Below are positions 1 through 5,343 of a stretch of DNA of 5,864 bases, piece after piece. The DNA is from Azoarcus sp. (GTDB lineage Bacteria > Pseudomonadota > Gammaproteobacteria > Burkholderiales > Rhodocyclaceae), in NCBI GenBank assembly GCA_031285365.1, contig JAITWP010000117.1:1-5864 (forward strand), written 5' to 3'. Within the stretch, counting starts at the first letter, position 1. The number at the start of each line of letters is the position of its first letter. Position numbers and translations under genes: made by a program. The notes below the pieces were generated by a model that was not told where the DNA came from, did not search any database, and saw only the letters and a list, made by a program, of their open reading frames with translations.

Positions 1-1437
1 AGCCATTTTATGGTGCCTGCTCATGGCCTCTATATCGTTGAACTCCGCCAAGGCATGAAGAACATGCAGTTCACCGCGCCAATGATCCGCGTCCTTGCCG
101 GGCGGCATAGCCGCGCAACGCTTCGCCAGCCACGCCATTCGCGCTCCAAAGGCCGGGAAATCCCCGGCGCTGAAGGCGGCAATGGCGTATTTGAAAGACG
201 CGCCCACGTGCCGCTCCAGAATGTCTTCCGGACAGTCCTGGAACATGGTGAAGTAAAAATTGGCCCTTTCCGTAATCGGATGCCGACTCATATCGCTTTC
301 CAGAACGGTCAGGGCGCGTTCAAAATTTTTGGCTTTATGCCACGCATCCATGGCAGAGGCGGGCTCATTCGCTTCCATGAACATGTCGCCGCAGGCCCGG
401 TAGATGTCCCGCCGCCGCTCCGGAGGCAGCAGCGAGTCATCTTCGAAAAGTTCCAGAAGGAATTGCCGGAAAATGGCGTGAACGGAATAGATTTTGCTCT
501 TTGGATGAAAAACGACAAAAGCGTTTTTGCAGGTAAGTTCTTCGAGAAGCGGCACCACATCGTTCATATACAAACGGGATGCCTGGGCGGCAGTAAAACG
601 TTCCAGGGGCGCGATAGCGAAAAGCAAATCCTTGGCCTCTGCAGACAAAGGCGCATATACCATCCTGTGTATCGCCTCTTTCATGTGGATGGCGATATCC
701 GTAGGAAAGGACGAAAAACTGCCAGTAGTCTTGCACCACGACAGGCCAAGCCGTAGCGCGCTGATCCAGCCTTCCGTGCTGGCATGTAGCTTGTCTGCCT
801 CCTCCGGGTTCAAGGATATGCCATGCAGCGCGTAGTAGTCGCAAATTTCCGCGGGAGTGAGGGCAAAGACATTCCTATCCATCCAGGACAAATGGCTTTG
901 CGGATACAAAAGTTCCTTGCTACTCGCCCAGGCATGGCGGGTGATGCACACAACATGCAGATTGTGTAACCTTTCTCCGTCCAGACTCTCGCAAAAGTCG
1001 ATGAAGGAACGCGGCAGAAAATGGCAGTCGTCGAAGATCAGGAAGGTTTTCTGCGTAAAGGATAACTGCCGCAGCAGTTTCAGGGCAGCGCTCCTTTGCA
1101 CGAGATCATGGGGAAAACCAAGCGCTTCGAGCGCCGCGCTCGCGTCCCTGGCTTCGGGCGCTTCTTGCGCAAGCTCCCGGCAAAAATCCGGCCAGAAGAA
1201 CTCCGGCGAAGCTTGCGTGGCGCTCGTCCAGATCGCCCGGACAGGAAATGTGCGAACAAACTCCTTCACGGCCTCGGTCTTGCCGTAGCCCATCGGCGCT
1301 TCCACCACGGTCAAAGGGCTATTGAGCATGGCGCTCAAAGCCCTCTTCAGTCGCTCGGAAAAATAGCGGGCGTTTTCATCGACCGGTGCGCAAGCGGGAC
1401 GATTTCGTTTTATGTTGGTTTTTTTGTAGCCGCTCAC
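1..1437 (-). CDS. MalT-like LuxR-family/STAND ATPase transcriptional regulator, N-terminal part (3' end beyond window)
   Basis: The minus-strand frame is open without a stop from 1443 down to base 1, giving 479 codons from a GTG at 1437-1435. The order matches MalT-type STAND regulators. There is a short basic leader, a Walker A APMGYGKT at residues 47-54, and a Walker B-like strand TFLIFDDCHFL at about 131-141. A sensor-like VVCITRHAW follows near 162-170, then LTPAEI and the EGWISALRL segment. A winged-helix-like region (PLLEELTCKNAFVVF, then VHAIFRQFLLELF) and helical, TPR-like sequence run to the window edge. Known members bind ATP and an inducer, oligomerise, and activate promoters through a C-terminal LuxR helix-turn-helix, which here would lie outside the window. 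The effector and target genes cannot be told. The start is uncertain: the GTG is 11 nt from AAGGAG, while a better placed ATG at 1444 is out of frame because of an A7 run. The family call is secure from motif order; the specific role is unknown. Confidence 0.85.
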   Translation of the reverse strand, partial: MSGYKKTNIKRNRPACAPVDENARYFSERLKRALSAMLNSPLTVVEAPMGYGKTEAVKEFVRTFPVRAIWTSATQASPEFFWPDFCRELAQEAPEARDASAALEALGFPHDLVQRSAALKLLRQLSFTQKTFLIFDDCHFLPRSFIDFCESLDGERLHNLHVVCITRHAWASSKELLYPQSHLSWMDRNVFALTPAEICDYYALHGISLNPEEADKLHASTEGWISALRLGLSWCKTTGSFSSFPTDIAIHMKEAIHRMVYAPLSAEAKDLLFAIAPLERFTAAQASRLYMNDVVPLLEELTCKNAFVVFHPKSKIYSVHAIFRQFLLELFEDDSLLPPERRRDIYRACGDMFMEANEPASAMDAWHKAKNFERALTVLESDMSRHPITERANFYFTMFQDCPEDILERHVGASFKYAIAAFSAGDFPAFGARMAWLAKRCAAMPPGKDADHWRGELHVLHALAEFNDIEAMSRHHKMA

Positions 1438-1454
1438 AGGACATCACGCTCCTT
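1419..1454 (-). promoter_or_regulatory. Translation start region of the MalT-like gene with A7 homopolymer and a competing 22-codon frame
   Basis: Reading the minus strand, AAGGAG (1454-1449) is followed after 4 nt by ATG (1444-1442). That ATG opens a 22-codon frame ending at a TGA near 1378. The regulator frame itself has only a GTG at 1437, 11 nt from the same AAGGAG. A run of seven A (1425-1419) lies between them. With six A the ATG frame would flow directly into the regulator frame (…LQKTNIKRN…). The ribosome could use the distant GTG, the ATG frame could act as a leader peptide, or the tract could switch the gene. Confidence 0.5.
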
Positions 1455-1524
1455 GCGGGTGAAGCTCTTCCCGTTCATGTTTGCAGGGCGCTCTTCAGGA
1501 TTCCAACTGAACTTCATGGTTGAG

Positions 1525-1551
1525 ATAATAGAACGTTTTCAAGGGTACCAA
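1525..1551 (-). promoter_or_regulatory. Candidate promoter of the MalT-like regulator
   Basis: On the minus strand a TATTAT (1530-1525, one mismatch to the -10 consensus) is preceded after 15 bp by TTGGTA (1551-1546, a 4/6 -35). It lies about 80 nt upstream of the start region and in the right direction. The 15-bp spacing is shorter than ideal, so this is only a candidate. Confidence 0.3.
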
Positions 1552-1621
1552 ACGCCGCAGGCACGAGCTATCCACACTGAAGAGAAAATAACGGTCTGGG
1601 CGCTCAAGGAAGTTTCAGCAA

Positions 1622-1646
1622 TGCCTTGGCAAATTTTGCCAAGGCA
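1622..1646. promoter_or_regulatory. Perfect 25-bp palindrome, candidate ParD operator
   Basis: Two 12-bp arms, TGCCTTGGCAAA (1622-1633) and TTTGCCAAGGCA (1635-1646), are exact reverse complements around a single central T. The palindrome ends 14 bp before the parD ATG and covers the -35 hexamer of the candidate parDE promoter. Ribbon-helix-helix antitoxins of the ParD type bind such inverted repeats to repress their own operon, so an operator is the natural reading. There is no T-run after it, which argues against a terminator for plus-strand reading. Confidence 0.65.
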
Positions 1647-1654
1647 CCTAAACT
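1626..1654 (+). promoter_or_regulatory. parD: Candidate parDE promoter
   Basis: TTGGCA (1626-1631, 5/6 to the -35 consensus) and TAAACT (1649-1654, 4/6 to the -10) are separated by exactly 17 bp. A start of transcription about seven bases after the -10 falls at the parD ATG (1661), so the mRNA may be leaderless. This fits the absence of a Shine-Dalgarno before parD. The -35 lies inside the 1622-1646 palindrome. Confidence 0.45.
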
Positions 1655-1660
1655 GGCATT

Positions 1661-1894
1661 ATGAGCACAATGAATATCTCCCTACCCGATAGCCTCAGGG
1701 CTTTCGTGGACGAGCAAGTCAGCCAGCGCGGCTACGGCACCAGCAGTGAATACATGCGCGAACTCATCCGGCGCGATCAGGATCGATTGCGGTTGCGTAG
1801 CCTACTGCTTGCTGGTGCCTCATCGTCCTCCATGACACCAGTGAACGAAGTTTATTTCGACGGCCTGCGCGAGCGGGCGCGCACCAAAACTTGA
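1661..1894 (+). CDS. parD: ParD-family antitoxin of a type II toxin-antitoxin pair
   Basis: A 77-residue protein with the classic ribbon-helix-helix start: the strand NISLPDSLRAFVDEQV (residues 5-20) followed by the turn RGYGTSSEYMRELIRRDQ (23-40). The second half is a flexible tail (…VNEVYFDGLRERA…) that in this family wraps the toxin. The N-terminal domain dimerises and binds operator DNA; the tail neutralises ParE. The length is normal for ParD. parE follows 19 nt after the stop. No Shine-Dalgarno precedes the ATG at 1661; an internal ATG at 1670 would remove three residues but also has none. Expression is probably autoregulated through the 1622-1646 palindrome. Family assignment is firm; activity as an antitoxin is inferred from the pairing. 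Confidence 0.9.
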   Translation: MSTMNISLPDSLRAFVDEQVSQRGYGTSSEYMRELIRRDQDRLRLRSLLLAGASSSSMTPVNEVYFDGLRERARTKT

Positions 1895-1913
1895 CGCAAA
1901 ATCTGAACCAACG

Positions 1914-2228
1914 ATGAAGGTCAAGCCCGTCGTTCCGCGCGAGCAAGCCCACCGGGACGCCGAAGATGCAATCGCGTACTACTTGGGCGAAGGCACCGAA
2001 GTCGTTGCGCTTGGTTTCATTGACGCTTTGGAGAAAGCCTACACTCACATTGGCCGCCATCCCGCTACCGGATCACCCCGCTATGCCCATGAACTTAACT
2101 TACCTGGATTGCGCTTTTGGTCGTTGACGCGCTACCCCTATCTCGTCTTCTACATTGAGCACGCTGACCACATCGACGTCTGGCGCGTACTACACGGTCA
2201 GCGCGACATTCCAGCTTGGATGCAATAG
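1914..2228 (+). CDS. parE: ParE/RelE-superfamily toxin
   Basis: A 104-residue protein with the ParE layout: a helical N-terminal half (…HRDAEDAIAYYLGEG…, ALEKAYTHIGRHPATGSPRY), then the strand-rich core LPGLRFWSLTRYPYLVFYIE and the hallmark C-terminal strand VWRVLHGQRDIPAW (residues 89-102). Characterised ParE toxins poison DNA gyrase; other members of the superfamily act differently, so the target here is not proven. It lies 19 nt downstream of parD and is surely co-transcribed. No convincing Shine-Dalgarno precedes the ATG, so translation may depend on coupling to parD. The gene looks intact with nothing truncated. It is convergent with the Old Yellow Enzyme gene, 42 nt away. Confidence 0.9.
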   Translation: MKVKPVVPREQAHRDAEDAIAYYLGEGTEVVALGFIDALEKAYTHIGRHPATGSPRYAHELNLPGLRFWSLTRYPYLVFYIEHADHIDVWRVLHGQRDIPAWMQ

Positions 2229-2231
2229 GCA

Positions 2232-2272
2232 GAGGAGGCGTGATCGCAACCTTCGCGCCAACCGCCCTCCTC
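2232..2272. terminator. Weak hairpin between the convergent parE and ene-reductase genes
   Basis: GAGGAGGCG (2232-2240) pairs imperfectly, with one bulge, with CGCCCTCCTC (2263-2272), giving an eight- to nine-pair stem with a 22-nt loop in the 42-nt convergent gap and touching the ene-reductase stop codon. It has no clear T-run on either strand, so it is only a candidate bidirectional terminator. Confidence 0.25.
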
Positions 2273-3344
2273 ACCCCCTCTCGACTTCGTTCAAGGCAGG
2301 ATAGTCGGTATACCCACGCGCTCCGCCACCAAAGTAGGTGCTGTAGTCTGGAGCGTTCATCGGTGCATTGACTTTGAGCCGTTCGACGAAATCCGGATTC
2401 GCCAGCACCATCTGTCCATAGGATTCCAGATCGGCCAGCCCTGAGGCCACGTCCATCCCGATCTGCTCGCGCGGACGGCCCGGACGGTTCAGGATCAGCG
2501 CGCGCTTCCAGAGGTTGCGAATGTCGGCCAGCAGCGTATCGTTGCCGTGATGCATGATGTGCACGTAGGCCAGCCCCAGTTTGTCGAGTTCGGTGACGAG
2601 ATAGCGGAACATATCCGGCCCGTCGACGCCTTCGTCGATATCGGGCAGCGGCGTGCCGGGCGACAGACGGATGCCCGTGCGATCCGCGCCGATTTCGTCG
2701 GCAATCGCGGTGGCGACCTCGATGGCGAAGCGGGCACGGTTTTCGATTGAACCACCGTATTCGTCGGTTCGCGTGTTGGCGCTCGGCGCGAAAAACTGAT
2801 GAACCAGATAGCCATTCGCCCCGTGGATTTCGACGCCATCGGCACCGGCCTCGATGGCACGGCGGGCCGCGTTGCGGTAATCCTGAACGGTCTGGCGCAC
2901 TTCCTCGGTGCTCAGGGCGCGCGGCTCGGGAGTGTTCTGCTCTCCCTTGGGCGTAAAGACCTTCGTTTCCGCTGCAATGGCCGAAGGCGCAACGCTCTGA
3001 CGATGGTGCGGCGTGTTGTCCGGGTGGGATCTGCGCCCGGTGTGCATGAGCTGGATGAAGATGTGGCCGCCCCTGGCATGCACGGCGTCGGCAACCTTCT
3101 TCCAGCCAACGACGTGCGCGTCAGTGTAGATGCCCGACGTACCCAGATAGCCCTGACCGTCATCCGAAGGTTGGGTGCCTTCGGCGATGATCAGCCCGAC
3201 GCTGGCGCGCTGGGAGTAATACTCGGCGGCCAACTCGTCCGGCGTGCCGTCGAACTGGGCGCGCGAACGGACCATCGGCGCCATGACCAGGCGGTTTTGC
3301 AGGGTATAACGACCGACGTGAACGGAATCGAACAGTTTGCTCAT
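2271..3344 (-). CDS. Old Yellow Enzyme family NADH:flavin oxidoreductase / ene-reductase
   Basis: A 357-residue FMN-dependent TIM-barrel enzyme of the usual family length. Visible landmarks are the N-terminal NRLVMAPMVRSRA (17-29), EYYSQRASVGLIIAEGT (41-57), IFIQLMHTGR (95-104), and the substrate-binding HGANGY with His174, Asn177 and Tyr179. The family signature NTRTDEYGGSIENRARF (190-206) and a C-terminal FMN-binding stretch LANPDFVERL (314-323), ending GYTDYPAL, complete the barrel. Relatives (NemA, PETN and xenobiotic reductases, OPDA reductase) use NAD(P)H to reduce activated C=C bonds, maleimides or nitro compounds in the cytoplasm; the true substrate is unknown. The ATG at 3344 is chosen because GAGGA lies 7 nt before it and homologues start with M-x-KLF. 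The same frame runs upstream to 3548, but that part translates the hairpin and is not family sequence. The motif before LANPDF is YGQ rather than the usual FGR, a mild divergence. Confidence 0.92.
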   Translation of the reverse strand: MSKLFDSVHVGRYTLQNRLVMAPMVRSRAQFDGTPDELAAEYYSQRASVGLIIAEGTQPSDDGQGYLGTSGIYTDAHVVGWKKVADAVHARGGHIFIQLMHTGRRSHPDNTPHHRQSVAPSAIAAETKVFTPKGEQNTPEPRALSTEEVRQTVQDYRNAARRAIEAGADGVEIHGANGYLVHQFFAPSANTRTDEYGGSIENRARFAIEVATAIADEIGADRTGIRLSPGTPLPDIDEGVDGPDMFRYLVTELDKLGLAYVHIMHHGNDTLLADIRNLWKRALILNRPGRPREQIGMDVASGLADLESYGQMVLANPDFVERLKVNAPMNAPDYSTYFGGGARGYTDYPALNEVERG

Positions 3345-3376
3345 GACGAAATCCTCGAATGGGGTGAATGGAATAA

Positions 3377-3404
3377 ATAATACATGTTCCTGTATGAAGT
3401 CGAA
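3377..3404 (-). promoter_or_regulatory. Candidate promoter of the ene-reductase gene
   Basis: On the minus strand, TTCGAC (3404-3399, 5/6 to the -35 consensus) and TATTAT (3382-3377, 5/6 to the -10) are 16 bp apart. They would start transcription near 3370, about 26 nt before the ATG and upstream of its GAGGA ribosome site. The fit in spacing and placement is good; no experimental support. Confidence 0.45.
3380..3395. promoter_or_regulatory. 16-bp dyad inside the ene-reductase promoter, candidate operator
   Basis: Minus strand ATACAGGAACATGTAT has 5-bp inverted arms ATACA/TGTAT around six bases. It fills the -35/-10 spacer and overlaps the -10. Many ene-reductase genes are controlled by a TetR- or LysR-type repressor or activator; such a site is plausible here, but no regulator gene of these types is in the window. 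Confidence 0.35.
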
Positions 3405-3435
3405 AAATTCCCCTCTCCCGCCTGCGGGAGAGGGG
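3403..3435 (-). terminator. Strong intrinsic terminator, minus strand, just upstream of the ene-reductase promoter
   Basis: Arms CCCCTCTCCCGC (3410-3421) and GCGGGAGAGGGG (3424-3435) are perfect complements with a 2-nt spacer. The usable loop is therefore a little larger, with the innermost pairs open. On the minus strand the stem is followed by AATTTTTCG, a U-run as in a rho-independent terminator. No T-run follows on the plus strand. It would stop minus-strand transcription entering from the right before the ene-reductase promoter. Hairpins of the CCCTCTCC…GGAGAGGG type are common intergenic elements in beta- and gammaproteobacteria. Confidence 0.6.
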
Positions 3436-3476
3436 TAGGGAAGAAGGCCGCACAGTGATAGCATTTTTACCCTCGA

Positions 3477-4448
3477 ATGGTTCTTTTGATGGAGTCCCTC
3501 TTGGAAAACCGAACCATCACCGGCATCCCCGGTCTGCTGGCGGGCCATGCCACCGATCAGGAAAACCGCACAGGATGTACGGTCATCCTCTGCCCTGAAG
3601 GTTTTACTCCGGGCATTGCATTGCCCGGGTTTGCGCCGGGTTCCCGGGAAACGGAACTGCTACGGCCCGAATCGACCGTGGATGCCGTACACGGAATACT
3701 GTTCGCCGGAGGCAGCAGTTTCGGGCTGGCTGCGGCGGACGGGGTCGTGCGTTTTCTGCGCGAGCGCGGTATAGGTTTTGCCGCGCCTCATGCCACCGTT
3801 CCCATTGTGTCGGGCGCCGTAATCTATGATCTGGACACGAACCGCAAGCCCGGAAGCCTGCCCGATGCCGATATGGGCTATGCGGCCGCCATGACCGCGA
3901 ACGACGCCCCTTTGCCTGAAGGCGCGGTCGGCGCGGGCACAGGCGCTCGCTGCGGCCGCCTGTTCGGTACGGGCTGTGAGTCGAACCATACGGAGAAATC
4001 CGGTCTGGGCTGCGCGCTGTTGGAATGGAAGGGTATCCGGGTAGCCGCCCTGGTGGTGGTCAACGCCCTGGGCAATGTCCACGACCCCGCAAGCGGGGCA
4101 TTTCTGGCGGGCGGGCGGGATGACGCGGGCCGTCCCTTTGGGCGGGAAGCCATACTCGCGGCCCTGACCAACGAAGACATCTCCCAGAGCAACACCGTGC
4201 TCACATTGGTTGCGACCAACGCGCCTCTGGACAAAGTTCGAGCCACGCGCCTGGCTCGTATGGCGGGAACCGGGCTTGCTCGCAGCATACAGCCCGCACA
4301 TCTGGCTCATGATGGCGATATCGTTTTTGCCCTGGCTTCCAAACGACCCTTGCCTGCCGAAGCAGGCAACTGGACCGACAGCTTGCTCGGAGCACTGGGC
4401 GCGGAAGCCGTGGCCCTGGCTACAGCCCGGGCGATTTCACGCAACTGA
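3477..4448 (+). CDS. P1 family peptidase (S58, DmpA/NylC-like N-terminal-nucleophile hydrolase)
   Basis: A 323-residue protein of the self-cleaving S58 family, whose members include the aminopeptidase DmpA, beta-peptidyl aminopeptidases and the nylon-oligomer hydrolase NylC. Visible landmarks are ITGIPGLLAGHATD (14-27), the family motif FAGGSSFGLAAADGVVRFL (76-94), GAVGAGTGARCG (149-160), VVVNALGNV (193-201), and the processing region QSNTVLTLVATNAPL (237-251). By analogy with NylC, cleavage would fall between Asn239 and Thr240, freeing Thr240 as the nucleophile; DmpA instead uses Gly-Ser. The substrate (N-terminal amino acids, beta-peptides or other amides) is unknown. No signal peptide is seen, so it is likely cytoplasmic. 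The start is unresolved: ATG 3477 (listed, longest) and ATG 3489 lack a ribosome site, while a TTG at 3501 has GGAG 6 nt before it and would begin MENRTITGIPG. The gene is GC-rich and intact. It faces away from the ene-reductase and no terminator follows it. Confidence 0.88.
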   Translation: MVLLMESLLENRTITGIPGLLAGHATDQENRTGCTVILCPEGFTPGIALPGFAPGSRETELLRPESTVDAVHGILFAGGSSFGLAAADGVVRFLRERGIGFAAPHATVPIVSGAVIYDLDTNRKPGSLPDADMGYAAAMTANDAPLPEGAVGAGTGARCGRLFGTGCESNHTEKSGLGCALLEWKGIRVAALVVVNALGNVHDPASGAFLAGGRDDAGRPFGREAILAALTNEDISQSNTVLTLVATNAPLDKVRATRLARMAGTGLARSIQPAHLAHDGDIVFALASKRPLPAEAGNWTDSLLGALGAEAVALATARAISRN

Positions 4449-4572
4449 GGGAAAAATTCCATCTCCTCGTTTTATGATAAAGTAATGTTGTCATCAACCA
4501 ATACTGCTGACAAAAACCGACAGGAAAACTGTCTCTACTTCACGGTTGATGCCTTACTTCAGGAAACAGCTC
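4449..4572 (+). other. Intergenic control region before the putative effector gene
   Basis: The 124-nt AT-rich gap holds a TATGAT (4473-4478, a 5/6 -10 element) without a good -35. A small hairpin GACAG-GAAAA-CTGTC spans 4519-4533. An 8-bp inverted pair, CATCAACC (4492-4499) and GGTTGATG (4544-4551), could fold over it in the leader. No intrinsic terminator for the preceding peptidase gene is visible. Any promoter here is tentative, and read-through from the peptidase cannot be excluded. Confidence 0.25.
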
Positions 4573-4575
4573 ATG
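4561..4575 (+). promoter_or_regulatory. Ribosome binding site that decides the effector start
   Basis: AGGA (4561-4564) sits 8 nt before ATG 4573. The alternative in-frame starts, TTG 4546 and ATG 4549, have no Shine-Dalgarno, so 4573 is preferred. Confidence 0.7.
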
Positions 4576-5343
4576 AGCCCTCCAGTCATTCCCAAAAAGT
4601 TTAGTAACCATTGCGTTGATGCCATGGAAAATTTCCTCAGTAATCAGACGAACCAGGTAGGCTCCGACTATGTGAAGTGGTATAAGGAGACTTACGGAAA
4701 TACCGATGCTTTGAAGAATCTGAAAACCACGGATTGCATCATTTTTGTCTTTAACGTCCTGATGTATGGTTACAACAAACTTGGCAAAGAAAACATTGCA
4801 AAAGAGTTGAATAAAATGCCTCGAATGGGCATGGATTTGTCGAAATTCCTGGTTCATCGGCAAGACTGGAAGGCTCATTATTGGAACCCCGATGTCCATA
4901 ATCCAAGGGATATGACTCAGGGAAATCCGCGCTCGGAGCATAAACATAGTTTCAGGTTAGCACACGAGACGGGGCAATATTATGGTGTCCCCTTGAGCGG
5001 AATGGTTGTCGGATACAACAAGACAAAAACAAGAAAGTATCCCGATGGCAGGAGAGCATTAATCGCACCAACACCAACCGTGGATATTGTAAATCAGCGC
5101 GCATTCGAGCGTTTGAAGAATGTGAAATTCTGTGTTGGCATCTGCAAAGGTGGCATGCACACCTTTCTGTTGTCAGATGGCAAAGTCTGGGAAGTGCACT
5201 ATTCTGAAATAGGGTCATCGGGTAATCTATATGAAAAATCCGATTTTTTCGATTATCAGTGGCTCTCCGGTATTGTGGTGACGCCGCCCGACTCCAACTT
5301 CATCTCCCGACCTGTCGCTGAAATCAAGGCAGGTCTGCGATGA
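4573..5343 (+). CDS. Putative NlpC/P60-like (Cys-His) cell-wall hydrolase, candidate antibacterial effector
   Basis: A 256-residue protein with no signal peptide or membrane segment. I do not recognise a named family. TTDCIIFVFNVL (residues 52-63) looks like the helix carrying a catalytic Cys (Cys55), as in NlpC/P60 and papain-like amidases. GGMHTFLLSDGKVWEVHY (193-210) looks like the following strand pair with catalytic His196 and a possible third residue at Glu207 or His209. A His-rich stretch with five His lies between residues 102 and 131. The C-terminus FFDYQWLSGIVVTPPDS is hydrophobic and well ordered. Peptidoglycan amidases of this fold are typical toxins of type VI secretion and contact systems, and a lipoprotein gene overlaps its stop by four bases (ATGA). 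Together these suggest an effector followed by its immunity gene. No VgrG, PAAR or Hcp gene is in the window, so delivery is unknown. Base composition is more AT-rich than in the peptidase gene, consistent with transfer. A housekeeping cell-wall enzyme is the alternative. Confidence 0.6.
   Translation: MSPPVIPKKFSNHCVDAMENFLSNQTNQVGSDYVKWYKETYGNTDALKNLKTTDCIIFVFNVLMYGYNKLGKENIAKELNKMPRMGMDLSKFLVHRQDWKAHYWNPDVHNPRDMTQGNPRSEHKHSFRLAHETGQYYGVPLSGMVVGYNKTKTRKYPDGRRALIAPTPTVDIVNQRAFERLKNVKFCVGICKGGMHTFLLSDGKVWEVHYSEIGSSGNLYEKSDFFDYQWLSGIVVTPPDSNFISRPVAEIKAGLR

Noticed and set aside
10..756. Long plus-strand open frame (248 codons) at the left end, and another at 1096-1692
   Set aside because: Both lie antisense to the MalT-like gene or run into the intergenic region. 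Their translations are low-complexity, Arg-rich and without domain motifs, whereas the minus strand carries Walker A/B and the family order.
2799..3380. Plus-strand open frame of 193 codons across the ene-reductase
   Set aside because: It is antisense to a full-length Old Yellow Enzyme with all its signatures; no start signal or motif.
3403..3435. Reading the CCCCTCTCCCGC hairpin as a CRISPR or transposon end
   Set aside because: It occurs once in the window, has no spacer array, no target-site duplication and no transposase nearby; stem plus U-run explains it as a terminator.
3345..3548. Upstream in-frame extension of the ene-reductase to 3548
   Set aside because: It translates the hairpin and promoter region (…YPSPAGGRGE…), adds nothing seen in the family, and has no ribosome site, while ATG 3344 has GAGGA 7 nt before it.
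3660..4310. Minus-strand open frames of 216 and 136 codons inside the peptidase gene
   Set aside because: They are antisense shadows of a GC-rich gene with no recognisable motifs; the plus-strand S58 motifs are clear.
4540..4947. Minus-strand open frame under the effector gene
   Set aside because: No motif or ribosome site, and it fully overlaps the better supported plus-strand gene.
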